Shown here one piece after another: positions 54,421 to 64,000 of a stretch of DNA of 64,000 nt. The position numbers and the translations under genes are program-made. The first letter of the stretch is position 1. Every line of letters starts with the position of its first letter. The notes beneath the pieces were generated by a model. The model had not been told where the DNA came from, searched no databases, and saw only the letters and a program-made list of their open reading frames with translations. The DNA comes from Oxytricha trifallax (lineage: Eukaryota; Ciliophora; Spirotrichea; Sporadotrichida; Oxytrichidae), in the NCBI GenBank assembly GCA_000711775.1, contig ARYC01000220.1, positions 24,553 to 88,552 on the forward strand, read 5' to 3'.

Positions 54421-54709
54421 TTATAAATATACTATTTATATTAAAATTTATTGTATTATACTTAATTATTATGGTGATTAAACATCGAAAGCTTAAAACT
54501 ACAAAGAAATCTAAATGCAAAATTAATTAAATATATGAAAACCTAAATTTAATCTGTGTTTTCGTTGCTATTTTTATTATTATTTTAAGTAGGATCCTCA
54601 ATTTCCAAAACATAAAATTTAATGATAATAGAGCACTTTATTTAAAATCTCTTTATTATAATCCATTTAATACATATTAGTTATATTTATTTTACTATTA
54701 TTTTTTCAA
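54421..54709. other. AT-rich spacer
   Basis: No gene or repeat recognised. Confidence 0.5.
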
Positions 54710-54824
54710 TGCGCAAATTCGTAGACGAAAGCCAGGGTTTAAGGGACAGCATGTCCCTTTCAACGGGTTGCAAGGGTGGAACCCTGCCGGGGTACGGGGC
54801 GGAGCCCCGGGAAATTTTTTTTGG
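54710..54824. repeat. GC-rich hairpin island 1
   Basis: About 110 bp of high GC in AT-rich DNA. Potential stems: CAGGGTT with AACCCTG enclosing GGGACAGCATGTCCC; then CCGGGG with CCCCGG enclosing a GGGGCGGAGCCCC element. Three copies in this window are highly similar (also 57170 and 60770). Candidate structured RNA or DNA element; function unknown. The short ORF through it is not conserved as protein. Confidence 0.8.
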
Positions 54825-55009
54825 AAGCATTCTGCTGATTAATAATGACACTATTTATATATGTATGATTTTATACTTAATAATGTATGAATATTAATAA
54901 TATTTGTCTATATGTTATAATATATTTAATAATTTAAAAAATACTTTCTTTTACTTTACCAAATATATCCAAAAACATGATGAATAAATTATTTAATAAA
55001 AATATTATT

Positions 55010-55430
55010 TTGGCTTCACTGACTACCATGAGATTCCTGACCATTCATCACAAAATCTAAAAAAGGCTTAATAATTAAAAAATAAGTTGCTTCACTCTAC
55101 ATATAAAGTCCGAAAACATCATCAAACGTTGGTAATATAAAACAAGTTTTGTCTTTACTGAATACTACAAGGAGATTTGTGACCAGTCATCATAAAATTT
55201 TAAAAAGTATAATAATTTAAAAAATAGTTAGTCCATTTGACTTGGAACATCCCAAAACATTATCAAGAGTGTGTTAGAGAAAATAAAAAATTAGCTTCAC
55301 TGACAAGTGGCATGTCATTCTTTACCAGTAATCAAAAAATTTGGAAAATATCAAAAACTTAAAAAATAAGTTGCTTCATTCTCTTGGAACCTCAAAAAAC
55401 ATCAACAAAAGTGGGTCATTGAAAAACTTT
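55010..55430. repeat. About 147-bp tandem repeats, block 1
   Basis: Diverged units built from TTCACTGACTACTACCATGA, GACCAGTCATCACAAAATTT, AAATAAGTTGCT and CATCAAAAGTGGGTCATTG. Non-coding. Confidence 0.85.
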
Positions 55431-55735
55431 GGCTTCATCATATTTGACTATAATTAACTTAATTTGACTTTGGCTTCATCATATTTGACTACAATTAACA
55501 TAATTTGACTTTGGCATCAGCATATTTTACTATAGTTAACATAATTTTTACTTTGGCATGAGCATATTTGACTATTATTAACATAAATTGACTTTGGCAT
55601 AAGCATATTTGACTATAATTAACATAATTTTTACTTTAGCATGATCATATTTGACTGTTATTTACATAAATTTACTTTGGCATAAGCATATTTGACTATA
55701 ATTAACTTAATTTGACTTTGGCTTCCGCATTTCCT
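55431..55735. repeat. 41-bp repeats inserted in the 147-bp array
   Basis: Units TTTGACTATAATTAACATAA plus TTTGACTTTGGCATCAGCAT, the same family as at 53030. Confidence 0.85.
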
Positions 55736-56600
55736 TAATTACCATGACCAGTCATCATCAAATTTGAAATAGACTTAAAAAATGAAAAATAAGTTGCTCC
55801 ACTCGACTTGGAACCTCCAAAAACATCATGGAAAGTGGGTCATTAAAAAAATATTTTTACTTTACTGACTACTACAATGAGATTGCTGACACCTGCTCAC
55901 AAAATTTGAAAAAGTTCTTAAAATTGAAAAATAAGTTGCTTTTCTCGACTTGGAACATCCAAAAACATAATGAAAAATGGGTAATTGAAAAATATTTTGA
56001 CTTCACTGACTAATACCACGAGATTCATGACCAGTCAACACAAAATTTTAAAAAGTTCTAAAAATTGAAAAATAAGTTCCTCCCTCCACTCGACGTGGAA
56101 CCTTCAAAAACATCATCAAAATTGGGTCATTAGAAAAATATTTTGACTTTACTGACTAGTACCATGAGATTGTTGGCCAGTCATCACAAAATTTAAAAAA
56201 GTCAAAAAACTTGGACAATAAGTTGCTTCACTCGACTTGTTACCCCCAAATACATCATCAAAATTGGGTCATTGAAAAAATATTTTGACTTCACTGACTA
56301 CTACCATGAGATTTGTGACCAGTGATCACAAAATTTTAAAAAGTTCTAAAAATTGAAAAATAAGTTCCTCCCTCCACTCGACTTGGAACCTTCAAAAACA
56401 TCATCAAAATTGGGTAATTGAAAAAATATTTTGACTTTACTGAATACTATCATGAGATTCCTGACACCTACTCACAAAATTTAAAAAAGTCCTAAAAATT
56501 GAAAAATAAGTTGCTCCATTCAACTTGGAACCTCCAAAAACATCATCAAAAGTGGGTCATAGAAAAATTGTTTTGACTTCACTGACCACTACATTGCAGA
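55736..56600. repeat. About 147-bp tandem repeats, block 2
   Basis: At least five recognisable units, with the ATTTTGACTTCACTGAC landmark near 55992, 56140, 56281, 56428 and 56570. Short ORFs inside are periodic by-products. Confidence 0.9.
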
Positions 56601-57169
56601 GTACAAATCTTATATAACAATACTTATATAGAAATACAAGAATTTATTATTAGAAATATAAAATAACTCTTGAAATGTATTATATACGTTAAAATAAATC
56701 TAAAAAGTTAAGTATTTTATAAAAATTAGGATTATTTAAGAGTACTTACTCATTAAATTAACCAAAACCATCAAAACCCGATTATTTTGATAAGAAAACA
56801 TGATAATTTTGATAAGAAAACCCTAATTAATTAATAAGTTTAAAAATTGTGTAAGTGATAAAGATTCTTGTATTTGTAATTTTATTTATTATGAAAACCC
56901 TTAAATCCCTTTTCCCAAAACCCAATATAAAGCCAAATAAAAAAAAAAAGATAATCATAAATTTTAAAGCTGAACATAGAATAGATTAAACCAAAGAATA
57001 AATTTTTAAATTAAACGAAAATATATGAACACCATGCTTACCCTAACAGTAAAATAAATAAAGGTAACAAAGATAACGAACATTGGATAATTAGATAGTT
57101 ATATAATATTTAGATTTAATACTAGTACATATATATTAAAGATATTAATCATATGAATTTTGCTAATGC
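56601..57169. other. Spacer with AAAACCCGATTATTTTGA box and C-rich box 2
   Basis: At 56745-56830: ACTTACTCATTAA, then CATCAAAACCCGATTATTTT and GATAAGAAAAC, a box recurring near 57745 and 61808. At 56890: CCCTTTTCCCAAAACCC. Otherwise AT-rich, without genes. Confidence 0.65.
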
Positions 57170-57262
57170 ATAGACCAAAGCCAGGGTATAAGGGACAGCA
57201 TGTCCCTTTTTTCGGGTTACAAGGGTGGAACCCTGCCGGGGTAAGGGGCAGAGCCCCTGAGA
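57170..57262. repeat. GC-rich hairpin island 2
   Basis: Same sequence as islands 1 and 3, with changes mostly outside stems (loop TTTTTTCGGG for TTTCAACGGG; GGGGCAGAGCCCC stem kept). The minus-strand ORF here only reads through it. Confidence 0.8.
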
Positions 57263-58095
57263 AATTATTTTTAATGTTACTTACTAATTTATAAATAATA
57301 CTTAATATCATTGCCTATAAATACATCTACTAAATTATTTATATATGACAATTCATTTTTAAAAAATAAAAAATATTAAAGTTTAAAATGAATATTTCAT
57401 CTTTTAATTTTTAAAACATATAAATAGATAAGACAATATAATTAAAAGTATGATTTTATTGATTAAAACAATTAGCCTAATGAAATGTGTATACAAAAGT
57501 ATAAAAAATTAATAAAATTATAAAAATAATTTGCTTTTTTTAACATATAGTTTAAAAAATATGTATCAAAACATAGATTAAAATATATATTCAGATTAGT
57601 GGATACTATGCATAAAAAAATGTTTTATAATAATAATCATATTCTATAATAAAAAATGGTAAGATAATAATTACAAGTAAGATTAATATTAGAAGAGAGA
57701 AGATAACATAGTTAAAAGATATAAGATACATGATTTTGATAGTACTTACTCATTAATTTTACCAAAACCCTCAAAACCCGATTATTTTGATAAGAAAACC
57801 CGATAATTTTAATAAGAAAACCTGAAAAAACTTAAAAAAAAAAATTTGTAATTTAAATTAGTTTATTGAATTTGAAAATAACAATATATAATATATATCA
57901 TGATCCTGATAATAGAACATTTATATAACAAAAGACTTCGTTTATGAATATCAAATACATTGTGATTAAAATATAATAAAAAATTAAGAAAACAAATAAA
58001 TAACTTAAATAATCATATTTAAAAAATAATTTATGTGCCTCTGTGGCCTAAGGATTTGAATTAAAATAAATTTTATTTCAAATAAATATATATAT
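57263..58095. other. AT-rich spacer with recurring boxes
   Basis: Contains the second CAAAACCCGATTATTTTGAT box (57745-57830) and, just before the next array, GTGCCTCTGTGGCCTAAGG, which also precedes array R3 (GTGCCTCTGTGGCTAGAGG near 62352). No gene. Confidence 0.6.
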
Positions 58096-58247
58096 TTTCT
58101 TTGGCTTACAGGTGGGTTTTCTTTGGCTTACAGGTGGGTTTTCTTTGGCTTACAGGTGGGTTTTCTTTGGCTTACAGGTGGGTTTTCTTTGGCTTACAGG
58201 TGGGTTTTCTTTGGCTTACAGGTGGGTTTTCTTTGGCTTACAGGTGG
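58096..58247 (+). repeat. 22-bp tandem array R2
   Basis: Seven units of GGCTTACAGGTGGGTTTTCTTT, identical to the R1 unit, then a short unique GC-richer stretch (GATGCTGCGTTTCAGTGCTG) before the telomeric tract. Confidence 0.96.
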
Positions 58248-58311
58248 GTTTGATGCTGCGTTTCAGTGCTGGGCGGTTTGTTTTCTTCGTGCAGATTGAG
58301 TGAAAGATATT

Positions 58312-58403
58312 TAAAAGGGGTTTTGGGGTTTTGGGGTTTGGGGTTTTGGGGTTTTGGGGTTTTGGGGTTTGGGGTTTTGGGGTTTTGGGGTTTTGGGGTT
58401 TTG
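58312..58403 (+). repeat. Interstitial G4T4 telomeric tract 2
   Basis: About eleven G4T4 units, two of them G4T3, the longest of the three tracts. Followed by GATATATACTTTAAATGGGG, the equivalent of the box after tract 1. Confidence 0.95.
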
Positions 58404-58624
58404 ATATATACTTTAAATGGGGTTTTGGGGAGGGGGTAAAGTCGATTTTTCCCTCGTGGGGTTTTCGATGATGTTATTGTGAGTTTATCCTTATTTGGTT
58501 AGTTTCTTTTAACTAAGGAATAGTTGAACTTCAAAAGTAGGTACGAAAGACTACTTTTGAGAAAAATATTTTTTTTTTTAGTACATGGGTATATAATGAT
58601 ATAATTTATACTTAAAATTTTTTT

Positions 58625-59775
58625 TATTTACAAATTTTACTTTGACTTACCAAAATTTAAATTTGGCTTATCTAAATTTGACTTTGGCTCACCTTTATTT
58701 GACTTTGCCTTTTCAAAATTTGACTTTGGCTTACCACAATTTGACTTTGGCTTACCAAAATTTGACTTTGGCTTACCACAATTTGACTTTGGCTTACCAC
58801 AATTTGACTTTGGCTTACCAAATATAACTTAGGCTTACCACAATTTGACTTTGGCATACCACAATTTGACTTTGGCTTACCACAATATGACTTTGGCTTA
58901 CCACAATTTGACTTTGGCTTACCACAATATATCTTAGGCTTACCACAATTTGACTTTGGCATACCACAATTTGACTTTGGCTTACCACAATATGACTTTG
59001 GCTTACCACAATTTGACTTTGGCGTACCAAAATTTGACTTTGGCTTACCAAAATTTGACTTTGGCTTACTAAAATTTGACTTTGGCTTATCAAAATTTGA
59101 CTTTGGTTTACCAAAATTTGACTTTGGCTTACCAAAATTTGACTTTGGCTTATCAAAATTTGACTTTGGCTTACCAAAATTTGACTTTGGCTTATCAAAA
59201 TTTGACTTTGTCTTACCAAAATTTGACTATAAATAACAAAATTTGACTTTGGCTTTCCAAAATTTGAATATAAATACCAAAATTTTACTTTGGCTTACCA
59301 AAATTTGACTTACGCATACTACAATTTAATTTTGACTTACCACAATTTGACTTTGGCTAACCACAATTTGACTTTGGATTACCAAAATTTGACTTTGGCT
59401 TACCAAAATTTGACTTTGCCTTACCAAAATTTGACTTTGGCTTACCAAAATTTGACTTTCGCAAACCAACGTTTGACTTTGGCTTACCAAAATTAGACTT
59501 TGGCTTATAAAAATTTGACTTTGACTTACCAAAATTTGACTTTGACTTACCAAAATTTGACTATTGCTTTCTAAAATTTGACTTTGGCTTATCAAAATTT
59601 GACTTTGCTTACCAAAATTTGACTTTGGTTTACGGAAATTTGACTTTGGCTTACCAAAATTTGACTTTGGCTTACCAAAATTTGACTTTGGCTTACCAAA
59701 ATTTGACTTTGGCTTACCAAATTTTGCTTTTGGTTTACCAAAATTTGACTTTGGCTTACCATAATTTTACTATGC
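58625..59775. repeat. 21-bp tandem array
   Basis: More than 50 units of AAAATTTGACTTTGGCTTACC with scattered substitutions. 21 bp is seven codons, so both strands carry long periodic ORFs (LTLAYQN and SQILVSQ heptads) that are not genes. Confidence 0.96.
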
Positions 59776-60300
59776 CTTCATCATATTTGACTATAATTAA
59801 GATAAATTGGTTTTGGCATCATCATTTTTTACTATAATTAACATAAATTGATTTTGACATAATCATATTTGTCATTAATTAAGATAAATTGGCTTTGGGT
59901 TCATAATATTTGACTATAATTAACATAAATTGACTTTGCATCAGCATATTTGACTATATTTAACATAATTTGACTTTGGCTTCATCATATTTGACTATAA
60001 TTAACATAAATTCACTTTGCTTCATCATATTTGACTATAATTAACATAAATTGACTTTGGTTTCCGCATATTTGACTATAATTAGTTTAATTTGACTTTT
60101 GTTTCCGCATATTTGGCTAAAATTAACATAAATTGACTTTGGCTTCCTCATATATGACTATAATTAACATTATTTTACTTTGGGTTCAGCATCTTTTACT
60201 ATAATTAAGATAAATTGACTTTGGCTTCCGCATATTTAACTATAATTATCATAAATATACTTGGCTTACGCATATTTGAAAATAATTAACATTAATTAAC
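59776..60300. repeat. 41-42-bp tandem array
   Basis: Units TTTGACTATAATTAACATAA plus ATTGACTTTGGCTTC..CAT, the same family as at 53030 and 55431. Confidence 0.92.
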
Positions 60301-60769
60301 TTTACAAGGCATAGCTACACTTCATATAATATAATTTCACTATTATTTTAAAAAATCTAATATATTTATGAAGATTTAACATTATCAAGCGACAAAATCA
60401 GATTTGTTTACCACTTCTTTCTTTATCTTGACATAACCCAGAAACCCCATTTCCCAAACCCCAAAAGAAAAACCAAAATTATGTAAATATACTATAAGTA
60501 ATTAACTCTTTTCATTTGTACTTGTTTATTTGAAAGACAAAACCCTTAAAAGTAAATATACAATAACGATAATTATTTATAAAACTATTTTAATATAATA
60601 ATATATAAAATTAATGTTAGCGTTAGTATTCCTTTTAGTATTATCATATTTTTGATATAACTCATTTTGATAAAACACATAATGTAACAATAAAAGAGCA
60701 TTTTATATATAAAATGTTTTTATTTATCTATTTATTACATAAGAGTCCTATTAATTTCATTAGTATAGG
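60301..60769. other. AT-rich spacer with C-rich box 3
   Basis: CATAACCCAGAAACCCCATT and CCCAAACCCC near 60430-60465. Otherwise nothing recognised. Confidence 0.6.
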
Positions 60770-60880
60770 ACTAATGCGCAAATTCATAGACGGAAGCCAG
60801 GGTTTAAGGGACAGCATGTCCCTTTCAACGGGTTGCAAGGGTGGAACCCTGCCGGGGTACGGGGCAGAGCCCCGGTGAAT
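60770..60880. repeat. GC-rich hairpin island 3
   Basis: Nearly identical to island 1 from GCGCAAATTC through the GGGGCAGAGCCCCGG stem. The position in the module is the same: after the C-rich box and before the 147-bp array. Confidence 0.8.
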
Positions 60881-61064
60881 TTTTTTTTTAATTATTCTGC
60901 TGATTTTTAATGATAGTTTTTGTATATGTATGATTTTATACTTAATAATGTATGTATATTAATAACATTACTGTTTATATTTTAATATCTTTAAAGAATT
61001 AAAAAATAATTTGTTTACTTGGTCTAAAAGCTTAAAAAAAAATTATGAATAATTTATTTAATAA

Positions 61065-61665
61065 AAATAATATTTTGCCTTCACTAAATTCTAGATGAGA
61101 TTCATGACACTTATTCACAAAATTTAAAAAAGTTGTAAAAATGAAATATAACATGCTTCACTCGACTAGGAACCTACAAAAACATGATCAAAAGTGGGTC
61201 ATTAAAAAAATATTTTGGCTTCACTCACCACCAGTATGAGATTCTTTACTAGTCATCACAAAATTTTAAAAAGTCCTAAAAATTGAAAAATAAGTTGCTT
61301 CACTCGACTAGAAACATCCAAAAATATGATCAAAAGTGGGTCATTGAAAAAATATTTATGCATCACTGACTACTAGTATAAGATTCCTGACCGGTCATCA
61401 CAAAATTTTAAAAAATCCTAAAAATTGAAAAATAAGTTGCTTCACTCGACTTGGAACCTTCAAAAATATCATCAAAAGTAGGTCATAAAAAATAAATTTT
61501 GGCTTCACTGACTACTACCATGAGATTCCTGACACCTGGTGACAAAATTTTAAAAAGTTAAAAAAATTGAAAAATAAGTAGCTACATTAGACTTGGAACA
61601 TGCAAAAACATCATTAAAAGTAGGTCATTGAAAAAATATTTTGACTTCTCTGACATCTACCTTGG
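61065..61665. repeat. About 147-bp tandem repeats, block 3
   Basis: Four diverged units with the TTCACTGACTACTA, GTCATCACAAAATTTTAAAA and CACTCGACTTGGAACCT landmarks. Confidence 0.9.
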
Positions 61666-62405
61666 TGAGTTCAAATCTTGAATATTGATATTTATATATA
61701 AATTAAAGAATTTATTATAAAAAATAGAAAAATAAATCTTGAAATGTATTAGATTCGTAAAATATTGATAAAATGGTGTGAATCTTATAAAAAATAAGAT
61801 AATTTAAGAGTACTTACTCATTAAATTTACCAAAACCCTGAAAACCCGACTAATTATATAAGAAAACCCGATATTTTTGATAAGAAAACCTGACAAAAAT
61901 AAATAAATTAAAAATATGAAAAATTAAAAATAGATTGATGTATTAGTAATTAACTTCTCATATTATTATTCATATACTTGAAAATGTGTAATTGTTTATA
62001 ATGAAACCTGATAATTTTTTATGAGAAAAATTAATTAATATAATATGATTCTAATAAATTAAATTGATAATAAAATCTTGATTTTGTAAATACATAATAA
62101 ATAAATTTATATAAAGAATAAAAATCTGTATAAAAACATAAAAGACTTATAACAACAAAAAATATATATATAAAAGATGTTCTAAATAAATTATTAATAC
62201 CTATAATATATATTTTTTTAATTAAATATAAATAAAATGATGAATATAAATAAAATATTATGAATTATCAAACTTATTTTTTATAATATATAATAAATCA
62301 TGCATACATCATATAAATAACAATAAATATCATAAGTAAAACATAATTTCTGTGCCTCTGTGGCTAGAGGATTTCAAAGAAAATAAATTTAAAAATAAAT
62401 ATATT
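61666..62405. other. AT-rich spacer with recurring boxes
   Basis: Third ACTTACTCATTAAATTTACC / AAAACCCGA box at 61808-61890, and CTCTGTGGCTAGAGG before array R3. No gene. Confidence 0.6.
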
Positions 62406-63005
62406 TTATGGGTTTTGTTTGGCTTACAGGTGGGTTTTGTTTGGCTTACAGGTGGGTTTTGTTTGGCTTACAGGTGGGTTTTGTTTGTCTTACAGGTGGG
62501 TTTTGTTTGGCTTACAGGTGGGTTTTGTTTGGCTTACAGGTGGGTTTTGTTTGGCTTACAGGTGGATTTTGTTTGGCTTACAGGTGGGTTTTGTTTGGCT
62601 TACAGGTGGGTTTTGTTTGGCTTACAGGTGGGTTTTGTTTGGCTTACAGGTGGGTTTTGTTTGGCTTACAGGTGGGTTTTGTTTGGCTTACAGGTGGGTT
62701 TTGTTTGTCTTACAGGTGGGTTTTGTTTGGCTTACAGGTGGGTTTTGTTTGGCTTACAGGTGGGTTTTGTTTGGCTTACAGGTGGATTTTGTTTGGCTTA
62801 CAGGTGGGTTTTGTTTGGCTTACAGGTGGGTTTTGTTTGGCTTACAGGTGGGTTTTGTTTGGCTTACAGGTGGGTTTTGTTTGGCTTACAGGTGGGTTTT
62901 GTTTGGCTTACAGGTGGGTTTTGTTTGGCTTACAGGTGGGTTTTGTTTGATTTACAGTTGGGTTTTGTTTGATTTACAGTTGGGTTTTGTTTGGCTTATA
63001 GGTGG
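62406..63005 (+). repeat. 22-bp tandem array R3
   Basis: About 27 units of GGCTTACAGGTGGGTTTTGTTT (G in place of C relative to R1/R2), showing array-specific homogenisation. All three plus frames are open for the reason given for R1; not coding. Confidence 0.97.
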
Positions 63006-63034
63006 GTTTGGGGTTTTGGGGTTTTGGGGTTTTG
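63006..63034 (+). repeat. Interstitial G4T4 telomeric tract 3
   Basis: Three to four G4T4 units, then GGTATACCTATATATGGGG and TTCACAGATCG, equivalent to the boxes after tracts 1 and 2. Confidence 0.93.
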
Positions 63035-63179
63035 GTATACCTATATATGGGGTTTTAGGGCTTCACAGATCGAAGTTTCTTCCTAGCACCATTTTATAGT
63101 CAAATTTATATAATTTTAAATTTTAACTTATTTTTTGTATTTTATGTTTATTTGACTGTTTTTTGATTAATATGGTATG

Positions 63180-63735
63180 TATGTATTATTTGAGTCTGAC
63201 ATTTGGTTTACTTGAGTTTGACTTTGGCTTACTGGAGTCTGACCTGTGGCTTACTTGAGTCAGACATTTGGATTACTTGAGTTTGACTTTGGCTTACTTG
63301 AGTTTGACCTTTGGCTTACTTGAGTTTGACCTTTGGCTTCTTTTAATCTGACCTTTGGATTACTTGAATCTGACCTTTGGATTACTTGAGTCTGACCTTT
63401 GGTTTACTTGAGTCTGACCTTTGGCTTACTTGTGTCTGACCTTTGGATTACTTGAGTCTGACATTTGGCTTACTTGAGTCTGACATTTGGCTTACTTTAA
63501 TCTGACCTTTGGCTTACTTTAATCTGACCTATGGCTTACTATAGTCTAACCTTTGGCTTACTTGAGTCTGACCTATAGCTTACCTTGAGTCTGACATTTG
63601 GTTTACTTGAGTCCGACATTTGGTTTACATACTTCGACTTATGGATTACTTTAGTCTGACATTTGGCTAACTTGAATCTTACCTATGGCTTACTTGAGTC
63701 TAAACTTTTCCTAACTTGAGTATGACCTTTGGCTT
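63180..63735. repeat. 23-bp tandem array
   Basis: About 24 units of TGACCTTTGGCTTACTTGAGTC with frequent CATTTGG variants. Occupies the same module position as the 21-bp array at 58625. Confidence 0.93.
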
Positions 63736-63739
63736 AAGT

Positions 63740-64000
63740 TCCTATAAAATCACTCAACTATGCTGGTTAGTCAAACCAACAAGTTCTTATAAAATAACTT
63801 AACTCTCCCAATGAGTCACACCGACAAGTTTCTGTATAATAACTTACTTTTGCTGTTGAGTCACACCGACATGTTCCTATTTATAAACTTACCTCTGCTA
63901 GTGAGTCACACCTAAAAGTTCCTATTTATAAACTTACCTCTGACGGTGAGTCACACCTAAAAGTTCCTATTTATAAACTTACCTCTGACGGTGAGGTCAC
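63740..64000. repeat. 45-bp tandem array, continues past the window
   Basis: Units AGTTCCTATTTATAAACTTA plus CCTCTGACGGTGAGTCACAC. At least five, becoming more homogeneous toward the window end. Confidence 0.92.

Noticed and set aside
54709..57311. Short ORFs through the GC-rich islands
   Set aside because: The islands' frame and strand differ between copies while the stems are conserved, so structure, not protein, is kept.
58642..59837. Several heptad-like ORFs suggesting a coiled coil
   Set aside because: Produced by a 21-bp satellite; both strands are equally open.
62352..63099. Three long ORFs ending in a unique tail
   Set aside because: Array R3 artefact, as for R1.
53030..64000. CRISPR-like array
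   Set aside because: Repeats are head-to-tail without unique spacers, in a eukaryotic germline context.

Overview
The window reads as germline (micronuclear) DNA of a hypotrich/oxytrichid ciliate. Four observations support this. (1) Reading frames stay open only if TAA and TAG encode Gln and TGA is the sole stop. (2) Three elements have the length, ORF set and C4A4-type ends of telomere-bearing elements (TBEs). (3) Several genes are interrupted by tiny AT-rich segments between short direct repeats, as expected for IESs with pointers. (4) Interstitial arrays have the hypotrich telomere unit G4T4. The DNA is very AT-rich and most of it looks germline-limited.

Layout. 0-18 kb: palindromic MITE-like elements, a 0.83-kb palindrome, TBE copy 1 (5804-9961) and TBE copy 2 (12863-17805). 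Copy 2 carries its own nested palindrome and interrupts a TLDc-domain gene whose reading frame resumes on its right side. 18-31 kb: a minus-strand membrane-protein gene (19098-20140), dispersed cysteine-rich coding islands, another minus-strand coding region near 27 kb, and a GC-rich insertion with 14-bp flanking repeats. 31-37 kb: a divergent TBE-like element without telomeric ends (31103-35597), with an intact-looking DD34E transposase and a probable pseudokinase. It sits in the left terminus of a second element (35599-37147) made of about 460-bp inverted repeats around a superfamily-3 helicase ORF. That helicase element is the most unusual object here: it has no visible transposase or nuclease, has 9-bp iteron-like repeats beside the ORF, and shares its termini with a family of roughly 0.4-kb palindromic MITEs. 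37-41.6 kb: nested palindromes on a diverged duplicate of the 4-10.7 kb region. 41.6-47.9 kb: a cluster of somatic-type genes: a coiled-coil-like protein, an SK-type calcium-activated K+ channel with tiny IESs and 29-35-nt introns, a multi-pass membrane protein and smaller fragments. 48-52 kb: TBE copy 3, catalytically dead.

From 52.07 kb to the end there are no credible genes. The DNA is a higher-order satellite. Modules of 22-bp arrays ending in G4T4 tracts recur three times, each followed by 21-51-bp arrays, a GC-rich hairpin island and about 147-bp repeats. This looks subtelomeric or heterochromatic.

All joins and family calls were made by eye from the sequence. No search, alignment or macronuclear reference was available. 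Where a frame changes, I cannot always tell a tiny IES or intron from decay or an assembly indel.
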